From assembly GCA_003476465.1 (NCBI GenBank), contig DMUE01000158.1, positions 607 through 6,415 of the forward strand: 5,809 nucleotides of DNA, written 5' to 3'. Positions 1 through 5,489 of the stretch are shown piece after piece; positions within the stretch are counted from its first letter, which is position 1; each line of letters begins with the position of its first letter. Below the pieces are notes generated by a model. That model saw nothing but the letters and a program-made list of their open reading frames with translations, did not search any database and was not told the origin of the DNA. This DNA is from Microbacterium sp. Its GTDB lineage: Bacteria; Actinomycetota; Actinomycetes; Actinomycetales; Microbacteriaceae. The translations under genes and the position numbers were made by a program.

Positions 1-2
1 CC

Positions 3-1304
3 GTTCCCCTGTGGGGCGACATCGAACTCGCCTGGCGCCTGCGCGACAAGGTGGTGAGAGGCGGAGCCGTCGGAGCGGATGGCTCGCCCGCCGACTGGAT
101 TCTCATCACCGGCACGAACGGCAAGACCACGACGACGCGCCTGGCGGCGGCGATGCTCGTGGAGGGGGGCCTGCGGGCGGCGCCGTGCGGCAACATCGGC
201 GTGCCGGTGCTCGATGCGATCCGCGACCCTGCCGGGTTCGACGCCCTGGTCGTCGAGCTTTCGAGCCACCAGCTCTGGTACCTCTCGCTGGCGAAACCGG
301 AGGGTCAGCCCTCGCCGCTCGCCTCCGTCTGCCTGAACCTCGCGGAAGACCACCTCCAGTGGCACGGTTCGTTCGACGCGTACCGTGACGCGAAGGCCGT
401 CGTCTACCGCAATACGCGCGCGGCGTGTGTCTACAACAAGGCGGATGTCGCGACCCGCGAGATGGTCGAGGAGGCCGAGGTCGTCGAGGGTGCGCGGGCG
501 ATCGGCTTCGACCTGGGCGTTCCCGGACCGAGCGATTTCGGCATCGTGGACGGGATCCTCGTGGACCGCGCGTTCCTCGAGGAGCGCCGGTCGAACGCGC
601 TCGAGTTGACCACGATCGATCAGCTCACCGCGGTCGGACTCGCCGCCCCGCACATGGTCGCGAACATCCTCGCGGCGGCCGCGCTGTCTCGTGCGGCCGG
701 CGTCGCGCCATCCGCCATCCACGACGCGCTGGAGGAGTTCCGCCTCGATCCGCATCGCATTCAGGTCATCGCGCGCCGCGACGGCGTGACCTGGGTCGAC
801 GATTCCAAGGCCACCAATCCCCATGCCGCCGCGTCTTCGCTGTCGGCCTACCCGGGAGCGATCTGGATCGTCGGAGGGCTGCTGAAGGGTGTCGACATAG
901 CACCGCTCGTCGCCGGCCGCGGCACGGGCGTGAAGGCCGCGATCGTGATCGGTGTCGCGCGCGGCGAAGTGCTGACGGCATTCGCGCGACACGCCCCCGA
1001 CGTGCCGGTCTTCGAGGTCGAGCACGGTGAGACTGAAGAGGTCATGAGGCGTGTCGTCGAGCAGGCGGCGGGCATCGCGGCGTCGGGAGATGTCGTGCTT
1101 CTCGCTCCGGCGTCCGCTTCCTTCGATCAGTTCAGCGGATATGCCGAGCGCGGCACGCGCTTCGCGGAAGCGGTTCGCGGGCACGTCGAAGGCCTCGGCG
1201 CCGAGGGTGACGAGACGGTTCCGGAACACGAGAAAACGCAGGCAGGGGAGACGGATGGCGACTCGGACGCCGACACGCCCCCCGGGGGCGACGCCGGAGC
1301 GTGA
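3..1304 (+). CDS. murD: UDP-N-acetylmuramoyl-L-alanine--D-glutamate ligase MurD, 5'-truncated by the window edge
   Basis: Cytoplasmic Mur ligase that uses ATP to add D-glutamate to UDP-MurNAc-L-Ala, the second amino acid of the peptidoglycan stem. The frame is open from nt 3, so 433 codons are visible; roughly 75-90 N-terminal residues (the Rossmann-like UDP-binding domain) lie before the window. Counting visible codons, the ATP P-loop GTNGKTT is at 37-43, the ELSSHQLWY segment follows, then NLAEDHLQWHGS, the HMVAN segment at 217-221 (family H-N-x-x-N region), HR at 251-252, DDSKATNP near 266-273 and the C-terminal LLAPASASFDQFSGYAERG motif. An in-frame GTG at nt 51 is not the start, because conserved MurD sequence (VPLWGDIELAWRLR) continues upstream of it. 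After the conserved core there is an extra acidic tail of about 30 residues rich in D, E, G and T, and its last codons overlap ftsW. First visible gene of a murD-ftsW-murG run. Identification is secure. Confidence 0.97.
   Translation, partial: VPLWGDIELAWRLRDKVVRGGAVGADGSPADWILITGTNGKTTTTRLAAAMLVEGGLRAAPCGNIGVPVLDAIRDPAGFDALVVELSSHQLWYLSLAKPEGQPSPLASVCLNLAEDHLQWHGSFDAYRDAKAVVYRNTRAACVYNKADVATREMVEEAEVVEGARAIGFDLGVPGPSDFGIVDGILVDRAFLEERRSNALELTTIDQLTAVGLAAPHMVANILAAAALSRAAGVAPSAIHDALEEFRLDPHRIQVIARRDGVTWVDDSKATNPHAAASSLSAYPGAIWIVGGLLKGVDIAPLVAGRGTGVKAAIVIGVARGEVLTAFARHAPDVPVFEVEHGETEEVMRRVVEQAAGIAASGDVVLLAPASASFDQFSGYAERGTRFAEAVRGHVEGLGAEGDETVPEHEKTQAGETDGDSDADTPPGGDAGA
1244..1250 (+). promoter_or_regulatory. 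Shine-Dalgarno supporting the ftsW ATG start
   Basis: AGGGGAG lies inside the murD coding region, four bases before the ATG at 1255. It is the purine-rich element that supports the upstream start of ftsW. The spacing is slightly short. A rival start, GTG at 1315, has GAGG at 1306-1309 five bases upstream. Confidence 0.5.
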
Positions 1305-2520
1305 CGAGGCATCCGTGTCCGGAGGGCTCGCCGCACGGGTATCGCTCGGTCGCGTGTGGGCACCGGTTCCCAGCGAGTTCCTGCTGATCTCATCGACCGC
1401 GATCCTGCTCACCGGCTTCGGCCTGGTCATGGTGCTCTCCGCCACCACCGCGTCGGCGACGGCCGAGGGCGGCAACCCCTTCGAGGGTCTGCTGAAGCAG
1501 GGCGTCTTCGCGGTGATCGGCGTTCCTCTGATGTTCGTGGCGTCCCGCTTTCCCGTGGGGTTCTGGAAGAAGATCGCCTGGCCGCTGCTCGGGCTGGCGA
1601 CGGCTTTCCAGCTGCTCGTCTTCGTCCCCGGGCTCGGTGTCGAGATCCTCGGAAACCGCAACTGGATCTCGTTCGCGGGACAGACGGTACAGCCATCCGA
1701 GTTCCTCAAGCTCGCTCTGGCGCTGTGGATCGGCTACGTGCTGTACCGCAAGCAGACTCTGCTCGGGTTGTGGCGGCATGTCTTCATCCCGCTCGTGCCG
1801 GTCTCGGCGGCCGTCATCGCGACCGTCATGGCGGGTAGCGACCTCGGCACCGTCATGATTATGGTGCTGGTCGTGCTCGGGGGCCTCTTCTTCTCGGGTG
1901 TCCGCCTGCGCATCTTCGTCCTCCCGCTCCTCGCCGCGGCTGGCTATGTGGCGTACATGGCGGTCGCGAGTCCCAATCGCATGCGCCGCATCATGAGCTT
2001 CGCCAACGAGGACTGCGACTACTTCGACGAGTGCTATCAGGCGATGCACGGCGTCTTCGGGCTGGCGGGCGGCGGCATCTTCGGTCTGGGCCTTGGCAAC
2101 TCGAAGGAGAAGTACGGATGGCTGCCCGCTCGCGCCAACGACTACATCTTCGCCATCGTCGGCGAGGAGGTCGGACTGATCGGATGCGTCGTCATCCTCG
2201 CGCTGTTCACCCTCTTCGCGGTCGGCGCCTTCCACATCATCCGCAAGACGCCCGACCCGTTCATCCGGATCGTATCGGGTGGTATCACCGTGTGGATCGT
2301 CGGCCAGGCACTGATCAACATCGGTGTCGTGCTGCGAATCTTCCCCGTGCTCGGCGTGCCGCTGCCGTTCATGTCGCAGGGCGGGACCGCGCTGCTGTCG
2401 GTGCTTCTCGCCTGTGGCGTGCTGCTGTCGTTCGCGCGCACTCTGCCGACATCGGCGCCCACTACCACCCGCGCCTCGAACGCGGCGCCGCGTGCGGGGC
2501 GGGGTAAAGTCTCGGCGTGA
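1255..2520 (+). CDS. ftsW: Septal peptidoglycan glycosyltransferase FtsW (SEDS family)
   Basis: Polytopic membrane protein (421 aa from ATG 1255) of the SEDS family. Such proteins polymerise lipid II into glycan strands at the division site with a partner class B PBP (not in this window). Family landmarks: first hydrophobic segment at about residues 42-64; GNRNWI at 133-138; QPSEFLK at 146-152; SDLGT; SPNRMRRIMSF near 240-249; a GGGIFGLGLGNS loop; then WLPARANDYIFAIVGEEVG, where Asp296 aligns with the essential SEDS aspartate of the T-D-F motif (E. coli FtsW Asp297, from family knowledge); and C-terminal VPLPFMSQGG. The family tyrosine in S-Y-G-G is Gln here. Two cysteines, C254 and C260, sit in the predicted extracytoplasmic loop before the catalytic region. 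The N-terminal ~35 residues are polar and Pro/Thr-rich, and the C-terminal tail is basic. The start is uncertain: ATG 1255 overlaps murD by 50 bp, while GTG 1315 would leave a 10-bp gap. The conserved part begins after both. Confidence 0.95.
   Translation: MATRTPTRPPGATPERDEASVSGGLAARVSLGRVWAPVPSEFLLISSTAILLTGFGLVMVLSATTASATAEGGNPFEGLLKQGVFAVIGVPLMFVASRFPVGFWKKIAWPLLGLATAFQLLVFVPGLGVEILGNRNWISFAGQTVQPSEFLKLALALWIGYVLYRKQTLLGLWRHVFIPLVPVSAAVIATVMAGSDLGTVMIMVLVVLGGLFFSGVRLRIFVLPLLAAAGYVAYMAVASPNRMRRIMSFANEDCDYFDECYQAMHGVFGLAGGGIFGLGLGNSKEKYGWLPARANDYIFAIVGEEVGLIGCVVILALFTLFAVGAFHIIRKTPDPFIRIVSGGITVWIVGQALINIGVVLRIFPVLGVPLPFMSQGGTALLSVLLACGVLLSFARTLPTSAPTTTRASNAAPRAGRGKVSA
2505..2510 (+). promoter_or_regulatory. 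Candidate -10 box (TANNNT) for a leaderless murG transcript
   Basis: TAAAGT lies in the last codons of ftsW and is followed by six bases and then the murG GTG at 2517. In actinobacteria a TANNNT box ending about 7 nt before a start codon is the usual signature of a leaderless mRNA (established pattern). No convincing -35 is visible, and no good Shine-Dalgarno lies at normal spacing (the G-run at 2496-2504 is about 13 nt away). Inference only; murG may simply be translated by coupling through the GTGA overlap. Confidence 0.4.
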
Positions 2521-3590
2521 CGACCTACCTGCTGGCCGGCGGCGGTACCGCGGGCCACGTGAATCCGCTGTTGGCCGTCGCCGACGGCCTTCGTGCTCGC
2601 GACCCCGACGCCGAGATCCTCGTGCTGGGCACCCGGGAAGGCCTCGAGGCGCGTCTCGTCCCCGCACGAGGCTACGAGCTGCTGACCATCGAACGCCTGC
2701 CGTTCCCGCGCCGGCCCGACCGTGCGGCGGTGAGATTTCCCGCGCGTTTCCGGCGGGCGGTGGGACACGTGCGGGGATCCATCCGCGACCGAGGTGTTTC
2801 TGTCGTCGTCGGGTTCGGCGGATACGCGTCCGCCCCGGCTTACGTGGCGGCGAGGCGCTCGGGAATCCCGTTCGTCGTGCACGAAGCCAACGCGCGTCCG
2901 GGTCTGGCGAACGTTCTCGGTGCGCGCCACGCGGCCGGTGTCGGTGTGGCGTTCGCCGGCACACCGCTCCGGCACTCCCGCGTGGTCGGGATGCCGCTTC
3001 GCCGAGAGATCGTAGGGCTCGATCGCGCGGCTCTGCGTGCCGAGGCGGCCGCGCACTTCGGGCTGGACGCGGCTCGTCCCACGCTGCTGGTGTTCGGCGG
3101 ATCGCTCGGCGCTCTGCGGCTGAACGAGGCCTTCGCGGGGGCGTACGCCGACATACTTGCCGCCGGGTATCAGCTTGTGCATGTGACGGGGGAGCGGTCG
3201 GACTGGACCGATCCGGGCGCGCCTGGATACGTCGTCGAAAAGTATGAGGACCGGATGGATCTGGCCTTCGCGATGGCGGACGTGATTGTCTCTCGGGCGG
3301 GTGCGGCGACGGTGAGTGAGATCAGTGCCCTCGGCATCCCCGCCGTCTACGTTCCGTATGCCGTCGGCAACGGTGAGCAGCGCCTCAACGCGGCTTCCGC
3401 TGTCGCGGCCGGAGCAGCGGCGCTGATCGATGATGCGTCGTTCACCGCCGACCGTGTGCGGGCCGAGATTCTGCCGCTGCTGACGGATGTCGACCGGCTG
3501 GAGGGCATGCGCCGGGCCGCGGCATCCGTCGGCTCACGCACGGGGACCGAAGACCTCATAGCCCTCATCGACGAGGCCCTCGCGCGCTGA
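2517..3590 (+). CDS. murG: UDP-N-acetylglucosamine--N-acetylmuramyl-(pentapeptide) pyrophosphoryl-undecaprenol GlcNAc transferase MurG
   Basis: Family GT28 transferase (357 aa, normal length) at the inner face of the membrane. It adds GlcNAc from UDP-GlcNAc to lipid I to make lipid II, the substrate of FtsW. N-terminal acceptor domain: glycine-rich loop GGGTAGHVNP at residues 8-17, GFGGYAS at 99-105 and HEANARPGLAN from 122. C-terminal donor domain: FGGSLGA at 193-199, SRAGAATVSE at 259-268 and GEQRLNA at 286-292, the UDP-GlcNAc binding region. In many MurG proteins this last motif reads D-x-Q or H-Q; the GNGEQ form seen here fits actinobacterial MurG. The GTG start overlaps the ftsW stop (GTGA), indicating translational coupling, and Thr-Thr-Tyr-Leu-Leu-Ala-Gly begins at the expected distance from the glycine loop. 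It is the last + strand gene before the opposing MFS/MarR module. Confidence 0.97.
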   Translation: MTTYLLAGGGTAGHVNPLLAVADGLRARDPDAEILVLGTREGLEARLVPARGYELLTIERLPFPRRPDRAAVRFPARFRRAVGHVRGSIRDRGVSVVVGFGGYASAPAYVAARRSGIPFVVHEANARPGLANVLGARHAAGVGVAFAGTPLRHSRVVGMPLRREIVGLDRAALRAEAAAHFGLDAARPTLLVFGGSLGALRLNEAFAGAYADILAAGYQLVHVTGERSDWTDPGAPGYVVEKYEDRMDLAFAMADVIVSRAGAATVSEISALGIPAVYVPYAVGNGEQRLNAASAVAAGAAALIDDASFTADRVRAEILPLLTDVDRLEGMRRAAASVGSRTGTEDLIALIDEALAR

Positions 3591-3602
3591 CGGCTCTTCC
3601 GG

Positions 3603-3634
3603 CCGGTCGAACTGTCACAAACTGCTCGATCCGG
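3603..3634. terminator. Imperfect hairpin, possible weak terminator
   Basis: CCGGTCGA (3603-3610) can pair with TCGATCCGG (3626-3634) with one bulged T and a 15-base loop. It starts 13 bases after the murG stop. There is no U-tract, so it is a weak candidate; actinobacterial terminators often lack a clear U-tract. Confidence 0.3.
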
Positions 3635-3637
3635 TCG

Positions 3638-3664
3638 CGAGATGGAGCGTTCTGCGACATCTCG
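3638..3664. terminator. Perfect 7-bp inverted repeat, possible bidirectional terminator
   Basis: CGAGATG (3638-3644) pairs perfectly with CATCTCG (3658-3664) across a 13-base loop. It lies midway between the converging murG and MFS genes, where a bidirectional terminator would be expected. No T-run follows on either strand, so the role is inferred from position and symmetry only. Confidence 0.35.
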
Positions 3665-3687
3665 ACGTGTGTCGTGCCGATGTCAGT

Positions 3688-4914
3688 TCAGGCGGCGTCT
3701 CCCAGGAGCACCGCGGCGCCTTCCTCAGCGGCGTCCGCTTCCCGTTCGTCGATGCGTGCAAGAGCGCGTCGACCAAGGGCGATCGTCAGAGTCGCGATTA
3801 TCACGGACGTCGCGGCGAAGAGGTACGGCACCGACGCATTGAACGCGTGCCACAGCAAAGCGGCCAGCGGGGGAGCAGAGGCGCCACCGAGGAACCGAAC
3901 GGCCGAATACGCCGAGCTCGCGACGGGGCGCGGGAAATCGGTGGCCTCCATGACCGACTCGGTGAGGATCGTGTTCATCAGGCCGAGCAGCAGGCCGCCC
4001 ACGATGATGCAGGTGACCAGGGCGGCCGGGCTTGCGACCAGGATCGCCGCAACCACGAGATCGGCTGCCAGAAGCGGCAGCACGATCATCATCGCGGTCG
4101 TGCGCTTGACCCTGCGCAGCAGCAGCGGAGCTCCCCAGACGCTCGTCACCGCCAGGGCGAGTCCCCACCCGAAGAAGGTGAAGCCGATGCCCGTCGCCCC
4201 GAATCCCAGCGGGAACGGGGAGAACGCGAGCAATACGAAGAAGCCGATGTTGTAGAACAGCGCGGCGACCGCGAGGACCGCCAGGGCGGGCTGCCTGAGC
4301 GCCCGGAATGGAGCGGAGAACGGGATACGTACCCGCGGCTCAGGTGAGGAGCGCACGAGCACCGCGACTGCGACGAAGGCGACGGCCATGAGTACGACGA
4401 CACCGAAGAACGGACCGCGCCAACTCACCTCGCCGAGCAGGCCACCCAGCAGCGGACCGATCGCGATGCCCAGGCCCAGCGCCGCCTCGTAGAGGATGAT
4501 GGCCGCGCTGCTGCCGCCACTGGCGGCGCCGACGATCGTGGCGAGAGCCGTCGAGATGAACAGGGCGTTGCCCAACCCCCAGCCGGCGCGGAACCCGATG
4601 ATCATGTCGACATTGCCGCTGACCGCGCACAGCAGCGCGAACACGACGATGAGCCCGAGGCCGACCATGAGCGTGGCCTTAGCGCCGATGCGGCTCGAAA
4701 TCCAACTGGTGACGAGCATCGAGAGTCCGGTGACGAGCAGGTAGCTCGTGAAGAGGAGCTCGGCCTCGGTAGGTGACGCGGCGAGCGACTCGGCGATCGC
4801 CGGCAGGATCGGGTCGACCAGCCCGATTCCCATGAAGGCCACGACGCAGGCAAAGGCGACCGCCCAGACCTGGGCGGGCTGTCGCCACACGCTGGGGGCG
4901 GGAGCGCCGCTCAT
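3688..4914 (-). CDS. MFS transporter, DHA1-like, probable drug/metabolite efflux
   Basis: Membrane transporter of 408 aa with about 12 hydrophobic segments in two halves, joined by a polar stretch at about residues 190-205 (SSPEPRVRIPF...). This is the usual size for a proton-coupled MFS antiporter. Seen: an acidic residue (D34) followed by PILP in TM1, typical of DHA1 exporters; a degenerate motif A in the TM2-TM3 loop (SWISSRIGAKATLM, about 70-83); the motif B arginine R109 (FRAGWGLG); and motif C in TM5 (ALGLGIAIGPLLGG, about 145-158), the antiporter signature. The C-terminus is charged (DEREADAAEE). The start ATG overlaps the upstream marR stop (ATGA), and a strong GGAGGT precedes it by six bases, so the two are co-translated. 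The longer open frame upstream of this ATG is antisense to marR reading and is not used. The adjacent MarR regulator suggests inducible efflux of an unknown compound; the substrate cannot be read from sequence. Confidence 0.93.
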   Translation of the reverse strand: MSGAPAPSVWRQPAQVWAVAFACVVAFMGIGLVDPILPAIAESLAASPTEAELLFTSYLLVTGLSMLVTSWISSRIGAKATLMVGLGLIVVFALLCAVSGNVDMIIGFRAGWGLGNALFISTALATIVGAASGGSSAAIILYEAALGLGIAIGPLLGGLLGEVSWRGPFFGVVVLMAVAFVAVAVLVRSSPEPRVRIPFSAPFRALRQPALAVLAVAALFYNIGFFVLLAFSPFPLGFGATGIGFTFFGWGLALAVTSVWGAPLLLRRVKRTTAMMIVLPLLAADLVVAAILVASPAALVTCIIVGGLLLGLMNTILTESVMEATDFPRPVASSAYSAVRFLGGASAPPLAALLWHAFNASVPYLFAATSVIIATLTIALGRRALARIDEREADAAEEGAAVLLGDAA

Positions 4915-5342
4915 CGCACGACCTCCGGCACTGCGGTTGCGGCGGTCAGCGAGTCGGCGGCCGAGCGGATCGCCTCCCAGTCGGCATCGCTCAGGCCCGC
5001 GAAGTGCGGTTCCATCGCCGCCTGCAGATCGGCCAGCCAATGCTCCAGAGCTTCGACGCCGGCTGCGGTCGCCGACACGACGCTCGCCCGGGCATCGGTG
5101 GGATCGGACTCGCGCGCGACGAACCCGGCTTCTACGAGGTGGCCGATCAGGCGCGTCATGCCGGGCTGACTGACTCGGCTCATCGTCGCGAGGTCGCCCA
5201 CCCGTTGCGGGCCGTTCTCGCGCAGCAGGCGCAGCGTGCGCCACTGCGCCGACGGCGCTTCGTTGTTCGTCTCCAAAGCAGCCAGGCGGGTCATCGCATG
5301 AGAGCCCAGAACCAATCGCAACAGATCTTCACCACGAGTCAT
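4911..5342 (-). CDS. MarR-family winged-helix transcriptional regulator
   Basis: Protein of 143 aa, normal for MarR dimeric repressors. Order: N-terminal dimerisation helix (about 5-25); helix-turn-helix with QWRTLRLLRENG (33-44), VGDLATMSRV (48-57) and recognition helix SQPGMTRLIGHLVEAGFV (58-75); wing RESDPTDARASVVSATAAG (77-95) with the family D-x-x-D-x-R pattern (D80, D83, R85) and the T-x-x-G end; then C-terminal dimerisation helices. First gene of a two-gene operon; its stop overlaps the MFS start. It probably represses its own operon until a ligand binds. Start choice: ATG 5342 has a TATCGT box seven bases upstream and leaves the AT-rich palindrome outside the gene. ATG 5366 (eight codons longer) is possible but would put its start codon inside that palindrome. 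The frame stays open upstream across murC antisense, but that extension has no MarR similarity. No cysteine is visible, so cysteine-based redox sensing of the OhrR type is unlikely. Confidence 0.92.
   Translation of the reverse strand: MTRGEDLLRLVLGSHAMTRLAALETNNEAPSAQWRTLRLLRENGPQRVGDLATMSRVSQPGMTRLIGHLVEAGFVARESDPTDARASVVSATAAGVEALEHWLADLQAAMEPHFAGLSDADWEAIRSAADSLTAATAVPEVVR
4921..4926 (-). promoter_or_regulatory. Strong Shine-Dalgarno for the MFS gene
   Basis: On the minus strand GGAGGT stands six bases before the ATG at 4914, inside the last codons of marR. It fixes the MFS start and, with the ATGA overlap, supports coupled translation of marR and the transporter. Confidence 0.8.
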
Positions 5343-5348
5343 GCCCCA

Positions 5349-5354
5349 ACGATA
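5349..5354 (-). promoter_or_regulatory. Candidate -10 box (TANNNT) for marR
   Basis: On the minus strand TATCGT ends six bases before the marR ATG at 5342 (intervening TGGGGC), the spacing expected for a leaderless actinobacterial mRNA. A -35 would fall near 5372-5377, inside the palindrome. A second box, TAACGT (5371-5376 on the minus strand), lies four bases before the alternative ATG 5366 and is a less well spaced rival. Confidence 0.45.
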
Positions 5355-5360
5355 GCCCAG

Positions 5361-5381
5361 ATACATACCCACGTTATGTTT
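5361..5381. promoter_or_regulatory. Imperfect palindrome, candidate MarR operator
   Basis: ATACATA (5361-5367) and TATGTTT (5375-5381) form an inverted repeat with 6 of 7 positions matching and a 7-base spacer. It is one of the few AT-rich spots in the window and would cover the spacer and -35 region of the proposed marR promoter. MarR dimers typically bind such 16-22 bp AT-rich palindromes at their own promoters (family knowledge). Autorepression is inferred. Confidence 0.5.
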
Positions 5382-5474
5382 CTCTTCCCGGGTGGGGCTC
5401 GGCGCCGCGAGCGGCCGGGGCACGACGAGGGGCGACCCGGGCGCGCCGGGCGACGACCTCACAGGCGGCCGACC

Positions 5475-5480
5475 TAGACT
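5475..5480 (+). promoter_or_regulatory. Candidate -10 box for murC
   Basis: TAGACT matches TANNNT and is followed by nine bases and then the murC ATG at 5490. A transcript starting 6-9 bases downstream would be leaderless or nearly so, consistent with the absence of a Shine-Dalgarno (the sequence between is TGTCGGGCC). No clear -35 is seen. Because murC is cut off from murG by opposite-strand genes, a local promoter is expected. Confidence 0.5.
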
Positions 5481-5489
5481 TGTCGGGCC

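Larger units (their letters stand above)
3591..3687. other. Convergent intergenic region between murG and the MFS gene
   Basis: A 97-bp gap between two genes that end toward each other. No ORF of note is seen. It contains two inverted repeats, listed separately, and no poly-T run on either strand. If transcription stops here, it does so by a non-canonical hairpin terminator, by Rho, or by collision. Confidence 0.7.
5343..5489. other. Divergent intergenic regulatory region between marR and murC
   Basis: A 147-bp gap between divergently read marR (-) and murC (+). The marR side (about 5350-5386) is AT-rich against the high-GC background and holds a palindrome and -10-like boxes. The murC side (about 5387-5470) is very GC-rich, with a small perfect palindrome, CCCGG-GCGCG-CCGGG, at 5436-5450. 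No small ORF is convincing here. Confidence 0.75.

Noticed and set aside
1051..1254. Extension of FtsW upstream to 1051
   Set aside because: This stretch is the conserved MurD C-terminal domain in its own frame; the ftsW-frame translation there is Arg/Ser-rich and lacks membrane or SEDS features.
1390..2964. Long open frame of 524 codons on the minus strand opposite ftsW and murG
   Set aside because: It is Arg/Asp/Glu/His-rich low-complexity translation typical of the antisense frame of GC-rich genes, it spans two well-supported + strand genes, and it shows no recognisable domain.
2142..3182. 346-codon minus-strand open frame opposite ftsW/murG
   Set aside because: Antisense shadow: no motifs, no ribosome site, and full overlap with conserved MurG and FtsW coding sequence.
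3667..4347. 226-codon + strand open frame opposite the MFS gene
   Set aside because: Repetitive Arg/Gln/Glu/Asp/Gly composition of a shadow frame; the opposite strand encodes a clear 12-TM transporter.
4915..5244. N-terminal extension of the MFS frame up to 5244
   Set aside because: It overlaps marR in another frame and has an Arg/Pro-rich shadow composition. ATG 4914 has a strong GGAGGT site and sits directly before TM1.
3591..5489. Mobile element carrying the MarR/MFS pair
   Set aside because: No transposase or integrase, no terminal inverted repeats and no direct repeats recognised at the two junctions; base composition is like the flanks.
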